A stretch of 64,000 nt of DNA, taken from NCBI GenBank assembly GCA_030425195.1, contig JAUIAV010000006.1, positions 186,001 to 250,000 on the forward strand, given 5' to 3'. The translations under genes were made by a program, and so were the position numbers. How positions within the stretch are numbered: position 1 is the stretch's first letter; the number at the start of each line of letters is the position of its first letter. The notes beneath the pieces were generated by a model that saw only the letters and a list, made by a program, of their open reading frames with translations, was not told the DNA's origin and did not search any database. This DNA is from Gammaproteobacteria bacterium. GTDB taxonomy: Bacteria; Pseudomonadota; Gammaproteobacteria; Pseudomonadales; Azotimanducaceae. Below, piece by piece: positions 47,431 through 56,383 of this stretch.

Positions 47431-48087
47431 ATGAGCAACCCTCTAGAGACCCTCGTTCTGGATGCCGATGGTGAAGCCGCCGGCACCGTCATCTGGCTGC
47501 ATGGTCTGGGCGCGGATGCCCACGACTTCGAACCCATCGTTCCCATGCTCGACCTGGCGCGTCCGCTGAAGTTCGTGTTCCCCAATGCGCCCGTCCGGCC
47601 GGTCACCATCAACGCCGGCATGGAGATGCGCGCCTGGTACGACATCGATCCCGGTGCGCCGCTGGCCGGCGACGCGGACATCCGGGAATCCGCTGCGGCC
47701 ATCGACGCACTGGTGGCCGACGAAGTCGCGCAGGGGACCGATACCGCCCGCATCACTCTGGCCGGGTTTTCCCAGGGCGGGGTCATCGCGCTGAAGACGG
47801 GGCTCAGGGCCGATCACCGGTTCGCCGGAATCATGGCGCTGTCCACCTACGTGCACGACCACGAGCACCTGGCGGACGAGGTCAGCTTCGCCAGCATCGA
47901 CACGCCGATTTTCATGGCCCATGGTCTCGCCGACCCCATGATTCCCATTGCCCGCGCGGTGACTTCCCGGGAAGCGCTCGCCGCGCTCAACTATCAGATC
48001 GAGTGGCACGAGTACGGCATGGGCCATCAGGTCTGTCCCGAGGAGATCGAGCACATCGCCGACTGGCTGAACAGGATCTACGCCTGA
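47431..48087 (+). CDS. Alpha/beta hydrolase, carboxylesterase/phospholipase family
   Basis: 218 residues. 'VIWLHGLGADAHDFEPIVPML' is the oxyanion-hole region, 'LAGFSQGGVIAL' the nucleophile elbow (Ser), 'AHGLADPMIP' the Asp and 'YGMGHQVCPEEIEHIADWLN' the His. The Est/LYPLA family of cytosolic serine esterases. A TATACT box (47419-47424) just before the ATG hints at a very short leader. Confidence 0.9.
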   Translation: MSNPLETLVLDADGEAAGTVIWLHGLGADAHDFEPIVPMLDLARPLKFVFPNAPVRPVTINAGMEMRAWYDIDPGAPLAGDADIRESAAAIDALVADEVAQGTDTARITLAGFSQGGVIALKTGLRADHRFAGIMALSTYVHDHEHLADEVSFASIDTPIFMAHGLADPMIPIARAVTSREALAALNYQIEWHEYGMGHQVCPEEIEHIADWLNRIYA

Positions 48088-48113
48088 GGGGCACAAGCGT
48101 GACCGGGTTCACA

Positions 48114-48147
48114 CTGTGGACAATCCAGCGCCGAATCCCGTCCACAG
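48114..48147. promoter_or_regulatory. Long-spaced inverted repeat upstream of an unknown gene pair
   Basis: CTGTGGAC and GTCCACAG (perfect 8-base arms) enclose 18 bases. The left arm, read on the minus strand, is one base off a DnaA box (TTGTCCACA against TTATCCACA). It lies 26 bases after the esterase stop and 96 before the next gene, so it may be an operator or a 3'-end hairpin. Confidence 0.4.
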
Positions 48148-48242
48148 AAGCGCCCTGAACCCCTAAACTCCGATCAGTCGGAAGTGACTCTTGCCGGCCC
48201 TGAGACCTTTTCACGGAAACGACGTGTCACATAAAGGATCAT

Positions 48243-48860
48243 GTGAGCATGGACGAAACGCAGCAGATGGAGACCGATCTCCCGGAAAATCCGGACCTGG
48301 CCTGGGACCTGGACGATTTCAACAATCGTCAGCGGGCGATGGACTTCGTCATGCAGTTCGAGCACACGCTCTGCGTCTACTCCCCTTCCGTGCAGCAGCT
48401 CTACACCAACTACAACATGTATTTCCCGAAGGAGCTGCAGCGGAAGATGGTCATCCTGCCGGATCCCACCGCTTTCCACGACACCTTCTTCTACATCGAC
48501 ACCCGGGCCGTGGTGGCCACGGGTCTGTACATCATTCCGGGTGAGCTGATCGACAAGACCGGACTGTTCCTTTCGAACGTCGCGGAAGACCGCAGCCTCG
48601 GCAACCGGCAGATTCCATTCGAAGCCGGCATGCGGGCCATCATGAAGAACCGTCCGCACGACGACCCCTTCCTGCCCGTGCTCGCCAAGGGTGATCTGCG
48701 CAGCTTCGAGCAGTCCTGGCCGGTGATGCACCTGCATCGGGTGAAGCCTAAGGTGCTCGCCGAGATCTCCGATCTGGACCGGAACCAGCTTGGCAACGTG
48801 ATCGAGGAGAAGCTAGAGTCGCTGTTCATCGAACAGCAGAAAGCGAGCGCATTCCTCTGA
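48243..48860 (+). CDS. Conserved-looking protein of unknown function
   Basis: 205 residues (GTG at 48243 after AAAGGA; an ATG at 48249 is also usable). Soluble, no signal peptide. Features: acidic N-terminus, 'FVMQFEHTLCVYSPSVQQLYTNYNMYF', 'RKMVILPDPTAFHDTFFYIDTRAVVATGLYIIPGEL', 'MHLHRVKPKVLAEISDLDRNQL', and a C-terminal amphipathic helix. I recognise no family. Its stop overlaps the CTG start of the membrane protein that follows, so the two probably act together. Confidence 0.7.
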   Translation: MSMDETQQMETDLPENPDLAWDLDDFNNRQRAMDFVMQFEHTLCVYSPSVQQLYTNYNMYFPKELQRKMVILPDPTAFHDTFFYIDTRAVVATGLYIIPGELIDKTGLFLSNVAEDRSLGNRQIPFEAGMRAIMKNRPHDDPFLPVLAKGDLRSFEQSWPVMHLHRVKPKVLAEISDLDRNQLGNVIEEKLESLFIEQQKASAFL

Positions 48861-49747
48861 GCGATCCCACCGCCGGTGACCTTCTCACGGCCCGGAGGCA
48901 CGCGGCCCTCTGGCGGCGGCTGGTCATTACGCTGCTGGTCGTCATCCTGCTCGGACTGTCCTGGTCCGGCGTGCTGGAGCGGAACGCGGACGTGCGCCTG
49001 TCGGCCGTCCTGGAGCGGGCCCTCATCACTGCTGCCATAGCCCGGGGCCTGAACGGCGTCATCTCCGTCGCTCAGGGCACGGAAATCGCCATCCAGCCCA
49101 TCGGGGTCGGTGTCACCATCACCGCCGGAGAGATTCTCGACCCGCTCAACGACCTGGTGGAGCGCTTCAGCTGGCTGGCGCTCGTCGCCTCAGCTTCTCT
49201 CGGCACCCAGCTGCTGCTCACCGACATCGCCACCGAACCCGCTCTCAATACGGGCGTGACCGTCCTGGCGGTGGTCTTTCTCGTTCTCCTCTGGTGGCCG
49301 GGGGCCGACCGACCGGCGGCCTGGCTGATGCGGGCGCTGGCATTCGCGCTCCTGATCCGCTTTCTGTTCACGGTGGTGAGTCTGACCGTCGGCTGGGTGG
49401 ACGTCTGGGTGCTCGAGCAGCGCCAGCAGTCCGCCATGGCGGAACTGAATCTGGCCAGAGACGAGTTGGAAGCGCTGAAGACCGAGCCCGTGGTACCTCA
49501 GAGCACGACGGAGTCATCGATCCGTCAGCGCTTCGAATCCCTGGTGGACGAAGGCCGGCAGCTGCTGGACCTGGAAGCCCAGATCGGTGCCCTGCAGGAA
49601 CGGACCGAATCGGCCATCGAGCACGTGCTGTCCCTGATCGTGCTGTTTCTCGTTCAGACCCTGCTGGTGCCGATCGGCGCATTCTGGCTGGCCATTGCGG
49701 CCTTCAGGGCCTTTCTGACCTGGGCCAGAACCGGGCCTGGCGGCTGA
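48857..49747 (+). CDS. Membrane protein with coiled coil, unknown function, probable CTG start
   Basis: The frame is open from a CTG at 48857 that overlaps the previous stop as CTGA. The first GTG (48971) would cut off the initial membrane helix 'LVITLLVVILLGLSW'. From the CTG the protein has 296 residues: an N-terminal helix, a Gly/Ile-rich exported stretch ('GTEIAIQPIGVGVTITAGE'), about three further helices (residues about 105-190), a coiled coil ('LEQRQQSAMAELNLARDELEAL' and 'LLDLEAQIGALQERTESAIEHV') and a last helix. No known family. Confidence 0.68.
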   Translation: MSDPTAGDLLTARRHAALWRRLVITLLVVILLGLSWSGVLERNADVRLSAVLERALITAAIARGLNGVISVAQGTEIAIQPIGVGVTITAGEILDPLNDLVERFSWLALVASASLGTQLLLTDIATEPALNTGVTVLAVVFLVLLWWPGADRPAAWLMRALAFALLIRFLFTVVSLTVGWVDVWVLEQRQQSAMAELNLARDELEALKTEPVVPQSTTESSIRQRFESLVDEGRQLLDLEAQIGALQERTESAIEHVLSLIVLFLVQTLLVPIGAFWLAIAAFRAFLTWARTGPGG

Positions 49748-49796
49748 ATGCCGATGCCTGCCCGAGGCCGGCAGAAAACGCCATGATTCAACGAAT

Positions 49797-49823
49797 TAGT
49801 GAAACAGGACCCCAGATTCACTA
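49797..49823. promoter_or_regulatory. Inverted repeat upstream of argC
   Basis: TAGTGAA and TTCACTA arms enclose 13 bases, about 45 bases before the argC start. A shorter GATTC-ACTA-GAATC dyad overlaps the right arm. The argC start itself has no Shine-Dalgarno sequence (CCTTAATTTAC precedes it), so a leaderless or upstream-dependent start is possible. Confidence 0.35.
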
Positions 49824-49867
49824 GAATCTCGCGCCCAGCGTATCGGGTTCCTGCCACCTTAATTTAC

Positions 49868-50815
49868 ATGGCAACCGTATTCATCGACGGCCAGGCCGGC
49901 ACAACCGGACTGGAAATCAGTCAGCGGCTTTCAGACCGCCCCGACATCGATCTTCTGACGATCGAGGATGGCGTGCGCAAGGATCCGGCTGCACGTCGGG
50001 CGCTGATGGCCGAGGCCGATGTGACCATCCTCTGCCTCCCGGACGATGCGGCCGTGGAGGCGGTGGGTCTGGGCACCGGCAGCACCCGGTTCCTCGATGC
50101 CAGCACCGCGTACCGGACTGACCCCGCCTGGGTGTACGGCTGCCCGGAGCTCGCGCCTGGACAGCGGGATGCCATTGCCGGTTCCGATCGGGTATCGAAT
50201 CCGGGCTGCTATCCCCAGGGCTTCATCCTGATGATCCGGCCGCTCCTGGAGGCCGGCATTCTCTCGGAGGACGCACTGCTCAACGTATTCGGACTTTCCG
50301 GTTATTCCGGCGGCGGCCGGACCATGGTCGAGCGCTATCGGGCTTTCGATGCGCGGGAAGCTGACAGGCTCTGCGCGCGGCCATACGCCCTGACCCTGAC
50401 CCACAAGCACCGCCCGGAAATGCAGACCTACACGGGGCTCGCGAAGGCACCGCTGTTCAGCCCCACGGTCGCCAACTATTACCGCGGCATGCTGATCGAG
50501 ATTCCCCTGCACCGGGCGGCGCTGGCACAGGACGCCGGTGGGGCGGAAATCGGTGAGGTGCTGGCCCGGCGTTATGCGGGTGAACCGTTCATCGAAGTGC
50601 TCGGATTCCAGCCGGAATGCCAGCTCGACGGCGGCTATCTGGACGCCACCAGCACGAACGGCTCGAACCGGATGCAGCTCATGGTGTTCGGCAACGACGA
50701 CCAGTTTCTGCTGATCGCCCGCTACGACAACCTGGGTAAGGGTGCCTCCGGCGCGGCCGTGCAGAATCTGAATCTGATGCTCGGCCTCGAAGAAACCCTG
50801 GGACTGACCTCATGA
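49868..50815 (+). CDS. argC: N-acetyl-gamma-glutamyl-phosphate reductase (type 2)
   Basis: 315 residues. 'VFIDGQAGTTGLEISQRLSDR' is the NADP-binding start in the form of the shorter ArgC class, 'VSNPGCYPQGFILMIRPLLE' carries the catalytic Cys, 'HKHRPEMQTY' the catalytic His. Reduces N-acetylglutamyl phosphate in arginine synthesis. No other arginine genes are near. It overlaps the aminotransferase gene as ATGA. Confidence 0.9.
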   Translation: MATVFIDGQAGTTGLEISQRLSDRPDIDLLTIEDGVRKDPAARRALMAEADVTILCLPDDAAVEAVGLGTGSTRFLDASTAYRTDPAWVYGCPELAPGQRDAIAGSDRVSNPGCYPQGFILMIRPLLEAGILSEDALLNVFGLSGYSGGGRTMVERYRAFDAREADRLCARPYALTLTHKHRPEMQTYTGLAKAPLFSPTVANYYRGMLIEIPLHRAALAQDAGGAEIGEVLARRYAGEPFIEVLGFQPECQLDGGYLDATSTNGSNRMQLMVFGNDDQFLLIARYDNLGKGASGAAVQNLNLMLGLEETLGLTS

Positions 50816-52089
50816 GACTGCAGGACCTCTCCAATGAAGACATCGCCGCTCTCCGGGCGCAACTCGAACGGGAGTTCGAACTGCAGAAAGGCAACCGCCT
50901 GTCGCTGGATCTCACCCGCGGGAAACCGGATGCGGACCAGCTGGATCTGTCGAACGGTCTGGAAGACACCATCGCCGGCAACTACATTGCCTCGGACGGC
51001 ACCGACACCCGCAATTACGGCCATATCCGGGGGATTCCGGAAGCCCGAGCCCTGGGCGCGGACATCATGGAAGTGCCGGCCGATCGGGTGATCTGCTGGG
51101 GGAACTCCAGCCTGAGCCTGATGTACATCGCCGTGTCACTGCTCATGGAACGCGGCATCTGGGGCGACGGCCGGCACTGGAGCTCGGATCCGGCACCCAG
51201 GCTGATCACGCCCGTGCCCGGCTACGACCGACACTTCGTCCTCACCGAGCGGCTGGGTCTCGGCATGGTCAATGTGGGCATCGACGAGGCGGGCCCCGAC
51301 ATGGAGGCCGTGCGGGAACTCGCCGCGAGCGACCCGGGCATCAAAGGCATCTGGTGCGTACCCAAGTATTCCAATCCCACCGGCTGCATCTACAGCGACG
51401 AAGTGGTCGCCGCTCTGGCCGAGCTGCCGAAGCAGGCAGCCGCCGAAGATTTCGTCGTGCTCTGGGACAACGCCTATGCAGTGCACGACTTCGAGTTTCC
51501 GCGAAAGCCGCTGGCGAATCTGCTCGCACTGGCGGAAACGGCAGGCACGGCCGACCACATGCTGCTGTTCGCGTCCACCTCGAAGATCACCCACGCCAGC
51601 GCCGGCCTCGGCTTCGTGGCCGGCAGCGACGGAACGCTCGCTGCGCTGGAGGCACGGCTGAACGCCTCCAGTGTGGGCCCGGACAAGGTGAATCAGCTGC
51701 GGCATGCCCGATTCCTGAACGGCCGGGTCGAGGCGCACATGGCCGGGCACGCGGCTCTGGTGAAGCCGAAATTCGAGCTGGTTCAGCAGATCCTCGATGC
51801 AGAGCTCGCGGCGCTCGACATCGCCTCCTGGACCCGGCCGGAGGGCGGCTACTTCGTCTCTCTGGACGTGCGGGCCGGCCTGGCTGGACGCATTGGAGAG
51901 CTGGCCGCGGAAGCAGGCCTGGCTCTGACCCCGCCGGGTGCCACCTTTCCCTACCGGAAAGATCCCGAGGACCGAAACCTGAGAATCGCGCCTACCTTTG
52001 CCCGGCTCGACGACCTGAAAACCGCCATGGAAGTACTCACGCTCTGCGTGAAGATTGCGACCTTACAAGATGAGATGAACCGCCGGTGA
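50812..52089 (+). CDS. AspAT-Ic-like PLP-dependent aminotransferase
   Basis: 425 residues of the fold-type I aminotransferases. The N-terminus 'ELQKGNRLSLDLTRGKPDADQLDLSNGL' and 'WGNSSLSLMYIAVSLLM' match the bacterial aspartate aminotransferase subgroup Ic rather than AspC. 'PKYSNPTGCIYS', 'LWDNAYAVHDF' and 'FASTSKITHASAGLGF' (PLP Lys) are present. Probable substrate aspartate or glutamate; coupled to argC, so it may supply arginine or aspartate metabolism. Confidence 0.87.
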   Translation: MRLQDLSNEDIAALRAQLEREFELQKGNRLSLDLTRGKPDADQLDLSNGLEDTIAGNYIASDGTDTRNYGHIRGIPEARALGADIMEVPADRVICWGNSSLSLMYIAVSLLMERGIWGDGRHWSSDPAPRLITPVPGYDRHFVLTERLGLGMVNVGIDEAGPDMEAVRELAASDPGIKGIWCVPKYSNPTGCIYSDEVVAALAELPKQAAAEDFVVLWDNAYAVHDFEFPRKPLANLLALAETAGTADHMLLFASTSKITHASAGLGFVAGSDGTLAALEARLNASSVGPDKVNQLRHARFLNGRVEAHMAGHAALVKPKFELVQQILDAELAALDIASWTRPEGGYFVSLDVRAGLAGRIGELAAEAGLALTPPGATFPYRKDPEDRNLRIAPTFARLDDLKTAMEVLTLCVKIATLQDEMNRR

Positions 52090-53348
52090 GTGAAGAAACA
52101 AGCGAACAGAAAGACGAAGAAGTGAGCGAGGCAGCGGGCCGGACGGAATCCGAGCCGGAACAGCCGGCCGAAGCCGAAGAAACGCCGCAGTATGCGTTCG
52201 CCGAATTTGCGCTGCCCAAGCCCCTGCTCGATGCGATCAGCGATCTCGAGTTCACCCACTGCACGCCGATCCAGAGTGCCGTGCTGCCTGCAAGCCTGGC
52301 CGACTATGACGTGACCGGACAGGCCCAGACCGGTACCGGCAAAACGGCCGCCTTCCTCATCACCATCCTCACACGGCTCTGGGAGGATCCCGACACCGAA
52401 CCCCGCGACCGGGGCAGCCCCCGGGCGCTGGTGCTGGCACCGACCCGTGAGCTGGCGCTACAGATCGAGTCCGACGCAGAAGATCTGGCCAAGTACATGG
52501 ACGTGGGTATCCAGTGCGTGGTCGGCGGTATGGATTTTCAGAAGCAGCTCGATCGGATCACGGGTGAAACCGTCCATATCCTGATCGCCACGCCCGGCCG
52601 GCTCATCGACTTCATCAACCGGCGCAAGATACGCCTGAAGGAAGTGGACATGCTCGTCATCGACGAGGCCGACCGGATGCTCGACATGGGTTTCATCCCC
52701 GATGTGCGCAAGATCGTCTATCAGACTCCGCACAAGCGGCAGCGCCAGACGCTGTTCTTCAGCGCCACCTTCAACGACGACGTGATGCGGCTGGCCAGGT
52801 CCTGGACGCTCGAGCCGGAGCACGTGGTCATCGCGCCGGAAACGGTTGCCACGGAGACGGTCGATCAGCGCTTCTGGCTGATCAGCTCGGACAGGAAGGC
52901 CCATCTGCTGGCCGAGTTCCTCAGTCAGGTGAAGCCGTCCCGGGCACTCGTCTTCACCAACCGCCGCGATCAGACCCACCAGCTGCAGCAGTATCTCAGC
53001 CGTCAGAACATCCGCTGTGAGGCGCTGGCCGGCGATGTCCCCCAGCGGAAGCGTCTGTCCACCCTGAACCGCTTCAAGGACGGCGAGATTCCCTACGTCG
53101 TGGCTACGGATGTGGCCGGGCGGGGGATTCACGTGGACGGCGTGACGCACGTGATCAACTTCGATCTGCCCGAAGATCCGGAGGATTACGTGCACCGGAT
53201 CGGCCGGACCGGCCGGGCGGGCGCGGAAGGCACCAGCATCAGCTTCATTTCCGAGGACGATGCGTTCAATCTGCCGGCCATTGAGGAGTATCTCGGGCAC
53301 AAGGTAGTCTGCACCCAACCGGATCAGGATTTCTCCAGCGCTCAATGA
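52086..53348 (+). CDS. rhlB: DEAD-box RNA helicase RhlB
   Basis: 420 residues after an acidic N-terminus. Q motif 'FTHCTPIQ', 'GQAQTGTGKTAAF' (motif I), 'APTRELALQI', 'TPGRLIDF', 'DEADRMLDMGFIPDVRKIV' (motif II), 'FFSATF' (III), 'VATDVAGRGIHVDGVTHVINFDLPEDPEDYVHRIGRTGRAG' (V, VI). This form matches RhlB, which unwinds RNA for RNase E. GTG start overlapping as GTGA. Confidence 0.93.
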   Translation: MSEETSEQKDEEVSEAAGRTESEPEQPAEAEETPQYAFAEFALPKPLLDAISDLEFTHCTPIQSAVLPASLADYDVTGQAQTGTGKTAAFLITILTRLWEDPDTEPRDRGSPRALVLAPTRELALQIESDAEDLAKYMDVGIQCVVGGMDFQKQLDRITGETVHILIATPGRLIDFINRRKIRLKEVDMLVIDEADRMLDMGFIPDVRKIVYQTPHKRQRQTLFFSATFNDDVMRLARSWTLEPEHVVIAPETVATETVDQRFWLISSDRKAHLLAEFLSQVKPSRALVFTNRRDQTHQLQQYLSRQNIRCEALAGDVPQRKRLSTLNRFKDGEIPYVVATDVAGRGIHVDGVTHVINFDLPEDPEDYVHRIGRTGRAGAEGTSISFISEDDAFNLPAIEEYLGHKVVCTQPDQDFSSAQ

Positions 53349-54190
53349 GCCAGAACACCCGCGCAGCACTCGTTCAGCTCTGCGCCACGACCGACGTAGC
53401 CGCCAACCTGGATACCGCGGAGGCCCTCGTCCGCGAAGGCCATGCCGGCGGCGCCGGTCTGATCCTCCTTCCGGAAGCCTTTGCGTACATCGGCCCTGAC
53501 GCGGGCAAGCGGGAGATTCTGGAGCCCCTGGACGGCAGTGGTCCGAGCCCCATCCTGGACCGTTTCTCCAGCCTGGCTGCCGAGCTCGGCTCTGAGATCG
53601 TGCTGGGCGGCCACCACGAGCGACCGGACTCTCAGACGCCCGGGACGGAAGGAAAGAGCTTCAACACCTGCGTACACATCGGCGCAGACGGCAGCATCCT
53701 GGCGATCTACCGGAAAATTCATCTCTTCGACGTGTGCCTGGATGACGGTACCGAGCTCAGGGAGTCGGCCCGCACGCTCGCCGGCCGCGATGTGGTGGTC
53801 AGCCAGACCGGGTTCGGCACCCTGGGGCTGACCATCTGCTACGACCTGCGTTTTCCCTACCTGTATCAGAAACTCGTCGACCGCGGTGCCATCGCCGTCT
53901 CCGTGCCGTCCGCATTCACCGCGACCACGGGGGCCGCGCACTGGCACACCCTGCTCCGGGCCCGCGCCATAGAGGCGCAGTGCTACGTGATCGCGCCCGC
54001 TCAGCATGGCCGCCACAACGCAAAGCGCAGTTCCTACGGACACAGCCTGGTGATCGATCCCTGGGGCGAGGTGATCGCCGAGCTCGAAGCCGGTGACGGG
54101 GTACTGCTGGCAGACATCGACCCGGCACGCGTGGATTCCGTGCGCCGGCAACTGCCCAGCCTCGAACACCGTCAGGACCTGAGCCCGTGA
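53345..54190 (+). CDS. Carbon-nitrogen hydrolase (Nit1-like omega-amidase branch)
   Basis: 281 residues. The Glu-Lys-Cys triad is visible: 'LLPEAFAYIG', 'YRKIHLFDV', and 'LTICYDLRFPYLYQ'; 'AHWHTLLRARAIEAQCYVIAPAQ' closes it. The DLRFP form is typical of Nit1-type deaminated-glutathione amidases and related enzymes. Start overlaps rhlB (ATGA), end overlaps perM (GTGA). Confidence 0.9.
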   Translation: MSQNTRAALVQLCATTDVAANLDTAEALVREGHAGGAGLILLPEAFAYIGPDAGKREILEPLDGSGPSPILDRFSSLAAELGSEIVLGGHHERPDSQTPGTEGKSFNTCVHIGADGSILAIYRKIHLFDVCLDDGTELRESARTLAGRDVVVSQTGFGTLGLTICYDLRFPYLYQKLVDRGAIAVSVPSAFTATTGAAHWHTLLRARAIEAQCYVIAPAQHGRHNAKRSSYGHSLVIDPWGEVIAELEAGDGVLLADIDPARVDSVRRQLPSLEHRQDLSP

Positions 54191-55269
54191 GCTCGTCTAC
54201 CCGGGTCCTGCTGACCCTCGCCGCCATCGTCGTCATCGCGGCCGGTCTCAAGGCAGCGGAAAACGTGGTGGTGGCCTTTCTGCTGTCCGCTTTCATCGCC
54301 ACCATCGCGGCCCCACCGGTCTTCTGGCTCGAGCAGCGGAGGGTACCGCCGGCACTCGCGATCTCCGCCGTGATGGTGGCCATGGTGGGCGCGCTGCTCA
54401 CCGTCGGCGCGCTGCTCGTTCAGTCCGGCAATGCCTTCACCGCCCGCCTGCCCTTCTATCAGGAGCGCGTGGTCGACCTGGTGCGTCGTACCATCGAATG
54501 GCTCGCGGGGGTCGGCGTGGAGGTCAACACCGATCTGGTACTGAGCTACTTCAATCCCGGCATGGCCCTGGATCTCGCCGGTAATCTGCTGCGCAGCCTC
54601 GGCGGGGTCATGAGCGACAGCTTCTTCATCCTGCTCACGGTCATCTTCATCCTCGGCGAGGCCTCGAGCTTCCCCCGTAAGCTCCGCGAGGTCCTGAGCG
54701 ATCCCGACTCGAGCATGCCGCTGTTCACCCGTTTCGCGGAAAGCGTGAACCGTTATATCGGTATCAAGACGTCCACCAGTCTGGCCACCGGGCTGCTGGT
54801 GACGGGCACCCTGTGGGTCCTCGAGGTGGACTTCCCCGTTCTCTGGGGTCTGCTCGCCTTTCTGCTCAACTTCGTCCCCAACATCGGCTCCATCATCGCC
54901 GCGGTTCCGGCGGTGCTGCTGGCGCTGATCCAGCTCGGTCCCGGCAGCGCGCTGGCCGCCACAGGCGCATACCTCGCCATCAACATCATCATGGGCAACG
55001 TGATAGAGCCGAGATTCATGGGCAGAGGCCTCGGGCTGTCCACACTGGTCGTGTTTCTTTCTCTGGTGGTCTGGGGTGCCCTCCTCGGCCCCGTGGGCAT
55101 GTTCCTGTCGGTCCCGCTCACGATGACGGCCAAGCTCGCTCTGGAAGCCAATCCGCACACTCAATGGATCGCCGTGCTGCTGAGTCCCGCCGATGCTCCG
55201 GAGCTCGACGCCACTGCCGGGCCCGCGGAAGACGCGGAGAGCGTTGACGGGGCAACCGGTCAGGGCTGA
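54187..55269 (+). CDS. AI-2E family transporter (PerM-like)
   Basis: 360 residues. Two helices near the N-terminus, a soluble central portion and a cluster of C-terminal helices ('TGLLVTGTLWVLEVDFPVLWGLLAFLLNFVPNIGSIIAAVPAVLLAL', 'NIIMGNVIEPRFMGRGLGLSTLVVFLSLVVWGALLGPVGMFLSVPL') are the typical pattern. Transport role for this branch is uncertain. Confidence 0.89.
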   Translation: MSSSTRVLLTLAAIVVIAAGLKAAENVVVAFLLSAFIATIAAPPVFWLEQRRVPPALAISAVMVAMVGALLTVGALLVQSGNAFTARLPFYQERVVDLVRRTIEWLAGVGVEVNTDLVLSYFNPGMALDLAGNLLRSLGGVMSDSFFILLTVIFILGEASSFPRKLREVLSDPDSSMPLFTRFAESVNRYIGIKTSTSLATGLLVTGTLWVLEVDFPVLWGLLAFLLNFVPNIGSIIAAVPAVLLALIQLGPGSALAATGAYLAINIIMGNVIEPRFMGRGLGLSTLVVFLSLVVWGALLGPVGMFLSVPLTMTAKLALEANPHTQWIAVLLSPADAPELDATAGPAEDAESVDGATGQG

Positions 55270-55279
55270 GTATCCGCGG

Positions 55280-56365
55280 ATGAGCTACGAACGCGACAAC
55301 ATCCGTCAGATGACGGCGTACCAGTGGGGCGAGCAGCCGGAAACCGGAGATATTCTCAAGCTCAACACCAACGAGAATCCCTATCCTCCGAGCCCGGCAG
55401 TGCAACGCGCCCTGGACACCTTCACCGTCGATCAGCTGCGTCGCTACCCGCCGCCTACCGCCGACGGTCTTCGGCACCGGCTGGCGGAGCTGCACGAGAT
55501 CCGCACCGACAACATCGTGATCACCAACGGCGGCGACGAAGCGCTGCGCCTGGCGCTCACCACGTTCGTCGCCCCCGGCAGTGCCTTCGGAATGCTGGAG
55601 CCGAGTTACTCCCTGTATCCGGTGCTGGCGAACATTCAGGATGCGACGATCGTCAGGCAGGCACTGGACGAGAGCTGGGACCTGCCCCGGGACTTCGCAC
55701 ATCAGATGAACGAAGCGGGCGCCAACCTCTGCTGCATCGTCAATCCGCATGCGCCTTCCGGCACGCTGATTGATCCGGACCGGATCGGCCAGCTGGCCAG
55801 TGACCTGAACGGCGTGCTGCTGGTGGACGAGGCCTATGTGGATTTCGTCGACCCGGCGCTGCGCCACGATCTGGTCAGGCTCATCGACGCATTCGACAAC
55901 CTGCTGCTGCTGCGCACCTTCAGCAAAGGCTACAGCCTAGCGGGGCTCAGGCTGGGATATCTGCTCGGCGCTGCGGATCTGATCGATCCCATCCTCACCA
56001 AGACCCGGGACAGCTACAACGTGAACGGCATCAGCCAGCGCCTGGGTGAAGCCGCCATCGGCGATCAGGCCTACGCGGAGGAAACCTGGCGGCGTGTCCG
56101 GACCGCCCGCCGGGCGCTGCGGGACAGACTGCTGGAACTGGGATTCGGCGTCGGCATCTCGCAGACGAACTTTCTGCTGGCGGAGGTCCCTCTCGATGCA
56201 CCGAAATCCGCGCAGGAAATCTACCAGGCGCTGAAGGAAGAAGGCATCCTGGTCCGCTACTTCAGCGGTTCCGCACTCGAGGACAAGCTCCGTATCACGG
56301 TCGGGACGGACCGGGAAAACGAACGTTTGACCAACGCGCTGGCCCGCCTGCTGGGGAGACTCTGA
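55280..56365 (+). CDS. hisC: Histidinol-phosphate aminotransferase
   Basis: 361 residues from MSYERDN. 'DILKLNTNENPYPPSP' is the HisC signature, 'NPHAPSGTL', 'LLVDEAYVDF' (PLP Asp/Tyr) and 'LRTFSKGYSLAGLRLGYLLG' (PLP Lys) follow. Converts imidazole acetol phosphate to histidinol phosphate; in some species acts on aromatic amino acids too. No other his genes are near. Confidence 0.9.
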   Translation: MSYERDNIRQMTAYQWGEQPETGDILKLNTNENPYPPSPAVQRALDTFTVDQLRRYPPPTADGLRHRLAELHEIRTDNIVITNGGDEALRLALTTFVAPGSAFGMLEPSYSLYPVLANIQDATIVRQALDESWDLPRDFAHQMNEAGANLCCIVNPHAPSGTLIDPDRIGQLASDLNGVLLVDEAYVDFVDPALRHDLVRLIDAFDNLLLLRTFSKGYSLAGLRLGYLLGAADLIDPILTKTRDSYNVNGISQRLGEAAIGDQAYAEETWRRVRTARRALRDRLLELGFGVGISQTNFLLAEVPLDAPKSAQEIYQALKEEGILVRYFSGSALEDKLRITVGTDRENERLTNALARLLGRL

Positions 56366-56383
56366 ATTCCAGGGAGACGCTGA

